Below, one piece after another: positions 20,600 to 29,911 of a stretch of DNA of 64,000 nt (position 1 is the stretch's first letter; each line of letters starts with the position of its first letter). A model generated the notes under the pieces. That model saw only the letters and a list, made by a program, of their open reading frames with translations, was not told the origin of the DNA and made no database searches. Made by a program: the position numbers and the translations under genes. The stretch lies in the NCBI RefSeq assembly GCF_015565955.1, contig NZ_CP064760.1, forward strand, positions 62,001 through 126,000, read 5' to 3'. This stretch comes from Microbacterium schleiferi. Lineage in GTDB: Bacteria > Actinomycetota > Actinomycetes > Actinomycetales > Microbacteriaceae.

Positions 20600-21121
20600 G
20601 TGCCCGACACCGCCGCCCTCGCCCGCGCCGAGTCCCTGATCCGGACGATCCCCGACTACCCGAGTCCGGGCATCCAGTTCCGAGACATCACGCCGCTGCT
20701 GGCGGATGCTGCGGCGCTGCGCGCCGTGACGCGCGCGCTCATCGAGCCGTTCGCCGCGGCGTTCGATGTCGTCGGCGGGATCGAAGCCCGGGGGTTCCTG
20801 CTTGCCGGGGCGATCGCCGCCGAGGCCGGGGTGGGCCTTGTGCCGATTCGCAAGGCGGGAAAACTGCCTCGACCTGCGGCATCCGTTTCGTATGCCCTCG
20901 AATACGGCGAGGCGGCCATCGAGGCACACGACGACCTCGCCCCGGGAACGCGGATTCTGCTCGTGGATGACGTGCTCGCCACCGGCGGGACCATCGCCGC
21001 GGCACGCGAGCTGATGACGACTCTCGGCGCCGAGGTTGTCGGTACGACGGTGCTCATGGAGCTTGAGGCACTGAACGGCCGTGCGCTCGCGGGCGACGTT
21101 CACGCCCTCTTCGTCATCTAG
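20600..21121 (+). CDS. apt: Adenine phosphoribosyltransferase
   Basis: 173 residues from a GTG at 20600. It carries the PRPP-binding motif RILLVDDVLATGGTIAAA (about 116-133) and the APRT segments PDYPSPGIQFRDITPLLAD and GGIEARGFLLAGAIA. It converts adenine and PRPP to AMP, the salvage alternative to the adenine deamination encoded further along. Single gene, convergent with hpxO. Confidence 0.93.
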   Translation: MPDTAALARAESLIRTIPDYPSPGIQFRDITPLLADAAALRAVTRALIEPFAAAFDVVGGIEARGFLLAGAIAAEAGVGLVPIRKAGKLPRPAASVSYALEYGEAAIEAHDDLAPGTRILLVDDVLATGGTIAAARELMTTLGAEVVGTTVLMELEALNGRALAGDVHALFVI

Positions 21122-21152
21122 CGGGTCGTCATCTAGCGCGCGTGCCCGCGGA

Positions 21153-22331
21153 TCAGAGGGCTCCGACGCCGAGGTTGATGGGGCTGCCCTCGATGTTGCC
21201 GACGATGCCGCGGATGATGTCTGACCCGTCGGTGCCGCGCAGGCTCTCGTACCAGGCCTCGGTCGCTCCCGGGACGAACCCGTGCGTCTCGGCGGCACGC
21301 TTGCGAGCGCGGTTCACGAGGTCACCGGCCCGGTCGGTGCGCGAGCGCTCGTAGCGCAGCAGAGCGTCTTCGACCGAGATCGTGTTCGTGGCCAGCGAGA
21401 TCGCCAGCGCGAAGGTGTCTTCCAGCGCCGAGCACGCGCCCTGGCCGATGTCGGGCGCCGTGTTGTGGGCGGCATCTCCGAGGATCGCGACGCGCCCCGT
21501 GACCCACGTGTCGAAGGGGTCGATGTCCCAGATCTCGACGCGATTGAGGGAGGCCGCGGGATCGATGGCGTCCAGCAGCGTCTGCACGCCGGGCGCCCAG
21601 CCATCGAAGGCCTCGCGCAGCTGCGCGACGGGATCGTCAGCGTCGGTGGCACGCCCCGCCGGCTGCGGGATGTCGACGAAGAAGTAGAAGCGGTCTCCGG
21701 CGACCGGCATGACGGCGCACCGCTTGCCGTCGCCCACGTAGGTCGTCCACTGGTTCGCCGGGCCGATCTCGGCATCCTGCGGGACGAGTCCGTTGAAGTT
21801 CGTGTAGCCCGAGTAGGTGCGTTCGATGCCACCGCCGGTGACGTGATCGCGCACCATCGACCTGGCACCGTCGGCGCCGATCAGCAGATCGCCGGTGTCG
21901 GTGGAGCCGTCGTCGAAGGTCACCGTCACGGTCTGGCCGTCCTGGGCCACCGACACCGCCTTGCGACCCAGATGGATGCGGTCCATGCCGACGGTCTCCA
22001 TGAGCAGTGCCTGGAGGTCGGCGCGCGCCACCGGATACGGGCGCTGGCCGGTCTGCTCGGTGACCGGGGCGAGGCTGAACTGGCACATCGTGTCACCGGT
22101 GCGCCCCTCGAGGTAGGCCATGTCATCCATCCGGCCGCCGAGCGCCGCGACCTCGTCGGCAAGGCCGAGCCAGTTGAGGACCTTCACCCCGTTGGACCAG
22201 AGGGACAGTGCCGCACCGACCGGCTTGTTCTCGCGCATCCGGTCATAGATGACGACGTCATGGCCCAGTCGTGACAGCGCGATGCCGGCGCTGGCGCCGC
22301 CGATTCCCGCGCCGATGATGATGATCTTCAT
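21153..22331 (-). CDS. hpxO: FAD-dependent urate hydroxylase HpxO
   Basis: 392 residues. The FAD-binding Rossmann motif GAGIGGASAG lies at 7-16, the DG/GADG motif LLIGADGARS near 150, and the second FAD motif VAILGDAAHNTAPDIGQGA near 275. Overall it matches HpxO-type flavin monooxygenases, which use NADH and O2 to convert urate to 5-hydroxyisourate. It is followed on the same strand by uraH and uraD sequences (which lie upstream in transcription order), supporting urate as the substrate. Confidence 0.9.
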   Translation of the reverse strand: MKIIIIGAGIGGASAGIALSRLGHDVVIYDRMRENKPVGAALSLWSNGVKVLNWLGLADEVAALGGRMDDMAYLEGRTGDTMCQFSLAPVTEQTGQRPYPVARADLQALLMETVGMDRIHLGRKAVSVAQDGQTVTVTFDDGSTDTGDLLIGADGARSMVRDHVTGGGIERTYSGYTNFNGLVPQDAEIGPANQWTTYVGDGKRCAVMPVAGDRFYFFVDIPQPAGRATDADDPVAQLREAFDGWAPGVQTLLDAIDPAASLNRVEIWDIDPFDTWVTGRVAILGDAAHNTAPDIGQGACSALEDTFALAISLATNTISVEDALLRYERSRTDRAGDLVNRARKRAAETHGFVPGATEAWYESLRGTDGSDIIRGIVGNIEGSPINLGVGAL

Positions 22332-22377
22332 GTGACGAACATTAGGGAGCGTGTGTCACGGCCGCGTTACGCGGGCC

Positions 22378-22701
22378 TCAGCTGCCCCGATACGTCGAGT
22401 AGGCGAACGGGCTCAGCAGCAACGGCACGTGGTAGTGGCGGGTGCCCGAGATCGTGAAGGTCACCGTCACGCTCGGGTAGAAGCAGTCGGTGCCCTGGTC
22501 GGCGAAGTAGGTGCCGGTGTCGAAGGTGAGCGTGTAGGTGCCCGCAGGCAGCAGCTCAGGTCCGAGGCCCGCGCGACCGTCGGCATCGGTCACGGCGTCG
22601 GCGATGCCCGCGCCGGATGCATCGCGCAGCGTCACCGCCACGCCCGGAGCCGGGGTTCCGGTCGTGGTGTCCAGGATGTGGGTTGTCAGGTGGGCGGTCA
22701 T
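22378..22701 (-). CDS. uraH: 5-hydroxyisourate hydrolase
   Basis: 107 residues, transthyretin-like. Diagnostic features are the N-terminal HLTTHILDTTTGTPA, a central HYHVPLLLSPFAYSTY, and the C-terminal tetrapeptide YRGS that defines HIU hydrolases. It converts 5-hydroxyisourate to OHCU. Its ATG overlaps the uraD stop by 4 bp (22698-22701), and hpxO follows 46 bp downstream. Confidence 0.95.
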   Translation of the reverse strand: MTAHLTTHILDTTTGTPAPGVAVTLRDASGAGIADAVTDADGRAGLGPELLPAGTYTLTFDTGTYFADQGTDCFYPSVTVTFTISGTRHYHVPLLLSPFAYSTYRGS

Positions 22702-23219
22702 GCGGGCTCTCCCGTCGACGTGTCGGAATCGATGTCGCCGCGCAGGCGCAGCATCGCGATCTGCCGCAGCTGGTCGAGGGCCTCGTCGACCTCGGCGTCG
22801 GCGGTGTTGTTCAGACGCCGCTGCAACTCCGCCAGGATCTCCTCGGGCGCTCGTCCGGCGGCACGGATGAGGAACACGCGCCCGAACCGCTCTTCGTAGG
22901 ATGCGTTGCCGGCGGCGATCTGCTCTGCCACGGATGCCGCGGCATCCGTCATCGCGGATTGCTCGCGCCGCGAGGCGTTGGCCTCCGCGCCCTCGCCGCG
23001 CGGGCGCTCGCCGATGCGCGGGTGGTGGGCGAGTGCGGCATCCAACTCGGGTCGGCGCCAGGCGCGCGCGAGCCGGTCCGCCGCGGCTTCGAGGTCCTCG
23101 ACCGACCCGAACGGCCGCGCGGCGACGACGGCCTCGGCCCACGCCGGAACGCGCGCCCAGACCGACACGACCTCGATCGCCTCGGCCGGGGGCAGGGCAT
23201 TGAACTGCGTCAGCTCCAT
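22698..23219 (-). CDS. uraD: 2-oxo-4-hydroxy-4-carboxy-5-ureidoimidazoline (OHCU) decarboxylase
   Basis: 173 residues, all-helical family. The catalytic-histidine motif HHPRIGER is near residue 65 and the conserved C-terminal YEERFGRVFLIRAAGR near 110. It produces S-allantoin, the substrate of the divergently encoded allantoinase. It is the first gene of the uraD-uraH-hpxO operon. Confidence 0.95.
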   Translation of the reverse strand: MELTQFNALPPAEAIEVVSVWARVPAWAEAVVAARPFGSVEDLEAAADRLARAWRRPELDAALAHHPRIGERPRGEGAEANASRREQSAMTDAAASVAEQIAAGNASYEERFGRVFLIRAAGRAPEEILAELQRRLNNTADAEVDEALDQLRQIAMLRLRGDIDSDTSTGEPA

Positions 23220-23319
23220 GCGGCCACCGTAACGCGCTTGACTCCGGGCGACGGCAGACGTGATCCGAAATGTTGGTACAGGTAACATGCGAGAAATGCG
23301 CGAATCATACGGTGACGGC

Positions 23320-24675
23320 ATGTCCCCGGCCCTCGCCCTCGCGTCACGCCGGGTGTTTCTCGATGGCGGCTTCTCTGCCGCGACAGTTCTCGTCCGTGAC
23401 GGTCGCATCGCCGGCCTCGCTCCGTTCGACCCGGATGCCGACCTCGTCCTCCCCGCGGACGAGGTGCTGCTGCCCGGACTCGTCGACTCCCACGTGCACC
23501 TCAACGAGCCGGGACGCACCGACTGGGAGGGGTTTGAGACCGGCACGGCAGCGGCCGCCGCGGGCGGCATCGCGACAGTCGTCGACATGCCGTTGAATTC
23601 GCTCCCCGTCACGACGACCGTCGACGCGCTCGCCGCCAAGCGGGCCGCAACCGTAGGCAAGCTCGCGGTGGACGTCGCGTACTGGGGCGGCGCCGTTCCC
23701 GAGAACCTCGGGTCGCTGCGTCAGCTGTTTGCGGCCGGGGTCGTGGGCGTGAAGTGCTTCCTCTCGCCCTCGGGGATCGATGAGTTCGGGCACCTGGATG
23801 CCGCAGCTCTTGAGTCCGCGCTGACAGAACTCGCCGCCTTCGACGGACTGCTCATCGCTCACGCCGAAGACCCCGCCCACCTGCACGATGACCCCGCCAT
23901 CGGTCGCAGCTATGCCCGATTCCTTGCGAGCCGGCCCCCGATCAGCGAGGAATCGGCGATCGCGGCCGTCGCCGCTGCCGCCAGCCGCACCGGAGCGCGC
24001 GCCCACATCGTGCACGTGTCGGACGGGCACGCGCTGGAGGTCATCCGCGAGGCGAAAGCTGCCGGCATCCGTCTCACCGCTGAAACCTGCCCGCACTACC
24101 TGACCCTCCGGGCCGAGGACCTGCCCGACGGATCGGGCACCGTGAAGTGCTGCCCGCCGGTGCGGGACGGTCACAACCAGGACCTCCTCTGGGAGGGGCT
24201 GCTCGACGGCACCATCGACGCCGTCGTGAGCGACCACTCCCCGGCGACCCGCGATCTGAAGGAACGCGAAGACGGCGACCTCGGCCTCGCGTGGGGTGGG
24301 ATCTCAGGGGTCCAGACCGGGCTGCGGGCCGTGTGGACCGAGGCCTCGCGTCGCGGCATCCCGCTCGAAACCGTGATCCCGTGGTTCACAACCGGACCCG
24401 CGGGGATTGCCGGGATCCCCGGCCGCGGCGTGATTCGAGAGGGAGCGCCCGCGCACCTGGTCTCGTTCGCGCCGGATGCGGCATCCGTCGTGCGCGCCGC
24501 CGACCTCGAGTACCGCAACAAGCTCTCGCCCTGGGACGGTGCGACCCTGCGCGGTGCCGTGCGCACGACCTGGGTCCATGGCGAAACTGCCTACACCGCC
24601 GATCGGGGGATCACGGGGCGGTACGGCCGTGAGATCCTTGCCCCCACCCCGATTCGGACACAGGAGTCTGTATGA
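23320..24675 (+). CDS. allB: Allantoinase
   Basis: 451 residues from ATG 23320, which matches the usual allantoinase length. In-frame starts at 23260 and 23287 are less likely. Metal-binding DSHVHLNEPGRT (H58, H60), the carbamylated lysine in GVVGVKCFLSPSG, and SDHSPATRD near residue 308 are the family's active-site landmarks. It hydrolyses S-allantoin to allantoate. It begins a co-directional operon of overlapping genes running through to the GuaD-like gene; the promoter region lies between it and divergent uraD. Confidence 0.93.
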   Translation: MSPALALASRRVFLDGGFSAATVLVRDGRIAGLAPFDPDADLVLPADEVLLPGLVDSHVHLNEPGRTDWEGFETGTAAAAAGGIATVVDMPLNSLPVTTTVDALAAKRAATVGKLAVDVAYWGGAVPENLGSLRQLFAAGVVGVKCFLSPSGIDEFGHLDAAALESALTELAAFDGLLIAHAEDPAHLHDDPAIGRSYARFLASRPPISEESAIAAVAAAASRTGARAHIVHVSDGHALEVIREAKAAGIRLTAETCPHYLTLRAEDLPDGSGTVKCCPPVRDGHNQDLLWEGLLDGTIDAVVSDHSPATRDLKEREDGDLGLAWGGISGVQTGLRAVWTEASRRGIPLETVIPWFTTGPAGIAGIPGRGVIREGAPAHLVSFAPDAASVVRAADLEYRNKLSPWDGATLRGAVRTTWVHGETAYTADRGITGRYGREILAPTPIRTQESV

Positions 24676-25763
24676 GCGTCCCGATCCTTCAGCCTGGCAC
24701 CGGGCCTCTGCCCGGTGACCACTACCTGCCCTCTCGCCCCGACACGGTGCTGTGGGGGCGGCTGCCGTGCGAGACGGATGCCGCGGTGCTGCGCATCCAG
24801 CCGGGTGAGACCGTCACGATCGACACCGTCAGCCACGAGGGCATCCTCGAAGACCAGGGCAAGGACCCGCGCGCCTACTTCGGCGGTCACGGCGTCGCCG
24901 ACGACGACGTGCTGACGGATGCCGTCGAGATCGCGGCGTCCCTGTCCCGTGACCCCGCTGCCGACGGGCCGCACGTCGTCACCGGCCCCATTCACGTGGC
25001 GGGTGCCGAGCCCGGCGACCTGCTGAAGATCACCGTCGTCGAGCTCGCGCTGCGCGCACCGTACGGGGTCATCTCCAACCGTCACGGCAAGGGAGCGCTC
25101 GTCGGTGAGCTGCCGCGTGCCGAAGGGAACGTCAGCGTCTTCGCGCCCGTCGAAGAGCGTGACGGCACCCTGTGCGGGGTGCTCCCGGTCGTCGAGGGCG
25201 GCGAGCGGATCGTCGCGTTCCCGCTTGCGCCGTTCCTCGGCACGATGGGGGTCGCGGTCGCCGGGTCCGAGCGGCCGCACTCGGTGCCGCCCGGCATCCA
25301 CGGCGGCAACATCGACATCAACCTCATGACCGAGGGCGCGAGCCTCTACCTGCCCGTGCAGGTCGCCGGAGCCCTCGCTTACGTCGGCGATCCGCACTTC
25401 GCGCAGGGTGATGGCGAGGTCGCGCTCACCGCGCTGGAGGCGCCGCTGCGCGCGACCCTGCGGTTTGACGTCGTGCCCCGGGAGGAGGCGCGCCGCGCCT
25501 TCGGTGCCGTCAGCGGCCCGCTCGTCCGCACCGACGAGTACCTCGTGCCGACGGGGATGGACCCCGACCTCAACGTCGCGATGCGGGCGTGCGTGCGGGC
25601 CGCGATCGACCTCATCCAGGCGCGCTGGGGCCTCGACGAGCACCTCGCGTACGCGTATCTGTCGGCCGCGACCGACTTCGACATCTCCCAGGTGGTCGAC
25701 ATCGTCTGCGGCGTCCATGCCCGCATCCGGGAGGCCGACTTCGCGGAGGTAGACCGTGGGTGA
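24672..25763 (+). CDS. Acetamidase/formamidase family protein
   Basis: 363 residues of the FmdA/AmdA family: the N-terminal beta-rich part with VTIDTVSHEGILEDQG, the central GVLPVVEGGERIVAFPLAPFLGTMG, and IHGGNIDINLMTEGA. Members hydrolyse formamide or related short amides. Its ATG overlaps the allB stop (ATGA, 24672). Placement inside an allantoin operon suggests a ureide- or formamide-derived substrate, which is inference. Confidence 0.85.
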   Translation: MSVPILQPGTGPLPGDHYLPSRPDTVLWGRLPCETDAAVLRIQPGETVTIDTVSHEGILEDQGKDPRAYFGGHGVADDDVLTDAVEIAASLSRDPAADGPHVVTGPIHVAGAEPGDLLKITVVELALRAPYGVISNRHGKGALVGELPRAEGNVSVFAPVEERDGTLCGVLPVVEGGERIVAFPLAPFLGTMGVAVAGSERPHSVPPGIHGGNIDINLMTEGASLYLPVQVAGALAYVGDPHFAQGDGEVALTALEAPLRATLRFDVVPREEARRAFGAVSGPLVRTDEYLVPTGMDPDLNVAMRACVRAAIDLIQARWGLDEHLAYAYLSAATDFDISQVVDIVCGVHARIREADFAEVDRG

Positions 25764-27362
25764 GATCCGGGGAGCGGATGCCGTTCCCGCCGACCTGTGG
25801 GACGCGTTCTGCGCGTACGAACGCGCGATCGTCGCGAACGACCTCGACGTGCTCGATGCCGCGTTCGCACCCGGCGCCGAGACGATGCGGGGAGATGCCG
25901 CGGGCCTGCTGGTCGGCCACGACGCGATCAGTGCTTTCCGGGGCGTCCGCGGCGGTGTTCCGGCTCGCGAGATCACGCGCGTCGAATACCGTCCGCTCAC
26001 TCCCGACACGGCACTGCTCGTCTCGATCTCGCGCTACCGGATCGGCGGATCGGGCCTGCAGACCCAGGTCTGGCAGCGCATCGACGGCACGTGGAAGATC
26101 ACCGCAGCTCACGTGACCGGCCGGGCCCAGGCCCTCGACCGGTCGGTGTGGCGCACCGTCGGCGACCCGCTGTGGCAGGGCGCGTGGGAGGGGCCGCTCG
26201 AGGGGCTCACGGTCGCCGTGAAAGACCTCTTCGCGATCAAGGGCTACCGGATCGGCGCGGGAAACCCCACCTATCTGGAGTCCTCCCGTCCCGAGCCCCA
26301 CACCGCTCCCGCCGTCAGCGACCTGCTCCGCGCAGGGGCGTCGCTGCGCGGCATCGCCCGCACCGACGAGTTCGCGTACTCGATCGCCGGCGACAACGCC
26401 CACTACGGCACCCCTCCCAACGGCGCTCTTCCCGGGGCGCTTCCCGGGGCTCCTCCAGCGGCCCCGCCACCGCCGTCGCCACCGGCCAAGCCGAGATCGG
26501 CCTGGCGACCGACACCGCCGGGTCCATCCGCGTCCCCGCCTCCTACCAGGGGCTCTGGGGTCTGCGCACGACCCACGACCTCGTCCCCCGGCAGGGCCTG
26601 CTGCCGCTGGCCCAGTCGTTCGACACGATCGGGTGGATCACCCGCGACGGCCAGACCCTGCAGCGGGTCGCCGATTGGTGCCTCAGCTACGACGGATCCG
26701 AATCCACCGAGAGCGTGTTCGGCGAATCCGGCGACGATCTCCCTTGGCGGTTCCGCGTCCCCCAGGAGATCGTCGAGGCCGCCGAGCCCGAGACCCGCGC
26801 GGCGTTCGAGACGTTGTGCGCGACGCTCGCGGGCCTGGCGAACGCCCCCGAGCTGAGCGAGGTCAGCATCGGAGACCTCGACGACTACTTCACGCCGTTC
26901 CGCACCGTGCAGGGAGCCGAGGCGTGGCGCAACAACCGCGACTGGCTGCGCGAGCACCCCGGCTCGACCGGCCCGGCGGTCGCGGAGCGGTTCCGCGGGG
27001 CATCCGAGATCTCGACGGATGCCGAACGTGCCGCCCGCGCCGCGCTCGAGCCCCTGCGCGAGAACCTGAACGACCTCGTCCGCGACCACGTCCTGATCCT
27101 GCCTACTGTCCCGGGGCCCGCGCCGCTGCGCACGCACCGCGGCGAGAAGATCGACCAGGTGCGCGCCGCGACGTTGCGAATGACGACGCCCGCCGCCATC
27201 GGCGGCCTCCCCGCCGTCTCGGTGCCGCTGTTGACCGTCCCCTCCTCCCTCGGCCCCGCGCCCGTCGGCGTGTGCCTCGTCTCGCGCGCCGGCACCGACA
27301 TCGCCCTCGTCCGGCTGGCTCGAAAGCTCGCCGACCTCCTCGCTGAAACGGATGCTGCATGA
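25756..27362 (+). CDS. AtzH-like domain fused to amidase-signature hydrolase (frameshifted as sequenced)
   Basis: Residues 1 to about 122 form an AtzH-like (SnoaL/NTF2-fold) domain, VWQRIDGTWKITAAHVTGRA marking its end. The rest is an amidase-signature enzyme with catalytic Lys in GLTVAVKDLFAIKG and the Ser-cisSer region GLATDTAGSIRVPA. The frame breaks at the GGGG run 26446-26449. One extra G restores LPGGSSSGPATAVATG, the canonical amidase loop, and a 535-residue protein whose stop overlaps pucG by 4 bp. It is related to AtzE/AtzH proteins of cyanurate and ureide breakdown. The probable substrate is a carbamoylated or amide intermediate of the purine pathway. Confidence 0.82.
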
Positions 27363-28590
27363 CCGCCCTGCCCGGACCGATCGCCCCGCCCGCCCGCCTG
27401 CTCATGGGCCCCGGGCCCATCTCCGCGTACCCCAGCGTGCTCACGGCCATGTCGGGCGCGCTCGTCGGGCAGTACGACCCGTTCATGACCGACACGATGG
27501 CCGAGACCCAGGATCTCTACCGCCGGGTGTGGGCGACGGAGAACGACGCGACGCTGCTGATCGACGGCACCTCGCGCGCCGGCATCGAGGCGGCGATCGT
27601 CTCGCTCGTGCGTCCGGGAGACCGCGTGCTCGTACCCGTCTTCGGCCGGTTCGGTCATCTGCTGGCCGAGATCGCCGAACGCGCCCTCGCCGAGGTGCAC
27701 ACGATCGAGGTCGAGTGGGGGCAGGTCTTCACCCCCACCGCCATCGAAGAAGCCATCGTCCGCGTCAAACCGCACCTGCTCGCGCTCGTGCAGGGCGACA
27801 CGTCGACGACGATGCTCCAGCCGCTCGACGAGGTCGGCGAGATCTGCGCCCGCCACGGCGTGCTCTTCTACACGGACGCGACAGCGTCACTCGGCGGCAA
27901 TGCCTTCGAGGCCGACGCCTGGGGACTGGATGCCGCCACCGCCGGCCTCCAGAAGTGCCTCGGTGGCCCGTCGGGCTCGGCGCCCATCACCCTCAGCGAG
28001 AGGGCTGTCGAGGTGATCTCGGCGCGCAAGAAGATCGAGGCGGGCATCCGCGAGCCCGGCGACCCGTCGGCGCCCGACTTCGTGCGCTCCAACTACTTCG
28101 ACCTCGGCATGATCCTCGACTACTGGGGTCCGCGCCGTCTGAACCACCACACCGAGGCCACCTCGATGCTCTACGGCGCGCGCGAGTGCGCCCGGCTCCT
28201 GCTGACCGAGGGACGCGAGAGCGTCATCGACCGCCACCGGGTCGCCGGCGCGGCCATGCTCGCCGGCGTCGAGGCGCTGGGACTGACCGTCTTCGGCGAC
28301 ACCGCCCACAAGATGAACAACGTCGTCGCCGTCTACATCCCCGAGGGTGTCCCCGGAGACGCGGCCCGCGCGGCGATGCTCGAAGACTTCGGCATCGAGA
28401 TCGGCACCTCCTTCGGGCCCCTGCACGGCAAGGTCTGGCGCATCGGCACGATGGGCTACAACGCCCGCAAGGATGCCGTGCTCACGACCCTCGTCGCCCT
28501 CGAATACGTGCTGCGCCGGTTCGGCGCCGCCGTCCCCGCGGGAGCGGGTGCCGAGGCGGCATCCGAGGTCTATCGGGGGCGAGCGCGTGA
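27359..28590 (+). CDS. pucG: Ureidoglycine/alanine-glyoxylate aminotransferase PucG (C-terminal frameshift as sequenced)
   Basis: A class V PLP aminotransferase with the PLP lysine in TAGLQKCLGGPSGSAP (near residue 200), ASLGGNAFEADAWG before it, and N-terminal LLMGPGPISAYPSVLTAM. It probably transfers the amino group of S-ureidoglycine to glyoxylate. As sequenced the frame runs on to 28831 inside allC. Adding one G to the run 28575-28579 gives a stop at 28588-28590 overlapping the allC GTG, the pattern used throughout this operon. I therefore end it at 28590 (about 410 residues). Confidence 0.88.
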
Positions 28591-29897
28591 CAGCCGCCCT
28601 GCTAGAGGTTTCCCCCGACCGCGTCGCCGCCGCCGCGCGGCGCGTGATGGCGCGCTGCGACGAGCTCGCCCGTGTCACCGCGACGCCCGGGCAGATCGAA
28701 CGTGTCTACCTCTCGCCCGAGCACGCCCGCGTGAACCGGCTCGCGGCCGAGTGGATGCGCGAGATCGGCATGCGCAGCCACCAGGATGCCGCGGGCAACC
28801 AGGTCGGCCGGCTCGAACGCGTCCGTGGTGACGCCCTCGACCCCGAGGCTCCCGCGCTCATGATCGGCTCGCACCTGGACACCGTGCTCGATGCCGGCAG
28901 GTTCGACGGCATCATCGGGGTGCTCATGGGCCTCGAGGTCGCGCGCCTGCTGCGGGTTCCCGTCGGCGAGAAGTTCGGTGTCGCCTTGCCCTTCGCCCTC
29001 GAAGTCGCCGCGTTCTCGGACGAAGAGGGCACGCGCTTCGGCAAGGCTCTGCTCGGATCCAGCGCCGTGGCGGGGCAGTGGCGCGAGGACTGGTGGACGC
29101 TGACGGATGCCGACGGCGTGAGCCTGCGGGAAGCCTTCCGCGAGTTCGGGCTCGACCCCGCCCGCGTGGGCGAGGCCGCCCGGCAACCCGATGAGCTCGT
29201 CGGCTACTTAGAAGCCCACATCGAGCAGGGCCCCGAGCTCGACCGTCGCGAGCAGCCGCTCGCCGTCGTCTCCTCGATCGCTGCGGCACGCCGCTTCCAG
29301 CTCGTCGTGGAGGGAGAGGCCCGTCACGCCGGCGGCACCCCCTACGACATCCGTCGCGACGCCCTGCTCGGCGCGAGCGAGGCCGCGCTCGCGGTCGAGC
29401 GCATCTGCGAGAGCGAGCACCACATCATCGGCACCGTCGGCCAGTTCGAAGCCTTTCCGGGGGCGGTCAACGTCGTCCCGGGCGAGACCCGCTTCTCCCT
29501 CGACCTGCGCGGCGAGTACGACGGTGAACGCGACAGGGTGTGGGAGGCGATCTCCCGTGAGCTCGACGAGATCATGGGTCGTCGTCACCTGCGGTGGCGC
29601 GCCCGCGAGGTGCACTCCGCGCCCGCCGTCATGTGCGCGCCGCTTCTGCAAGACGTCGTGCGCGAAGGCATCCGTTCCACCACCCCCCACACCGCCGACG
29701 ACCCCACGAGCCTGTTCAGCCCCGCGGGGCACGACGGCATGTCGATCGGGGCGATCACCGACGTCGGGATGCTGTTCCTGCGCAACCCCGATGGAATCAG
29801 TCACCACCCCGACGAGGCAGTCTCCGCCGCTGACGTCTCCCTCGGCATCCGTGCCCTCACCGAGTCCGTGCTGCACCTGGCCGCCGACCGCGCCTGA
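28587..29897 (+). CDS. allC: Allantoate amidohydrolase (M20 family)
   Basis: 436 residues from a GTG at 28587 overlapping the reconstructed pucG stop. Metal ligands are visible in GSHLDTVLDAGRFDG, FSDEEGTRFGKALLGS and EAHIEQGP, and the C-terminal motif in SPAGHDGMSIG. AllC hydrolyses allantoate to ureidoglycine, CO2 and ammonia. A ureidoglycolate or N-carbamoyl amino acid hydrolase is the alternative for this family, but the operon context favours allantoate. Confidence 0.9.
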   Translation: MTAALLEVSPDRVAAAARRVMARCDELARVTATPGQIERVYLSPEHARVNRLAAEWMREIGMRSHQDAAGNQVGRLERVRGDALDPEAPALMIGSHLDTVLDAGRFDGIIGVLMGLEVARLLRVPVGEKFGVALPFALEVAAFSDEEGTRFGKALLGSSAVAGQWREDWWTLTDADGVSLREAFREFGLDPARVGEAARQPDELVGYLEAHIEQGPELDRREQPLAVVSSIAAARRFQLVVEGEARHAGGTPYDIRRDALLGASEAALAVERICESEHHIIGTVGQFEAFPGAVNVVPGETRFSLDLRGEYDGERDRVWEAISRELDEIMGRRHLRWRAREVHSAPAVMCAPLLQDVVREGIRSTTPHTADDPTSLFSPAGHDGMSIGAITDVGMLFLRNPDGISHHPDEAVSAADVSLGIRALTESVLHLAADRA

Positions 29898-29911
29898 GAA
29901 AGAAGACCCCG

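Noticed and set aside
28347..28586. An N-terminal extension of allC by 80 residues
   Set aside because: The extension is out-of-frame pucG sequence. The GTG at 28587 gives the normal AllC N-terminus and a standard overlap.
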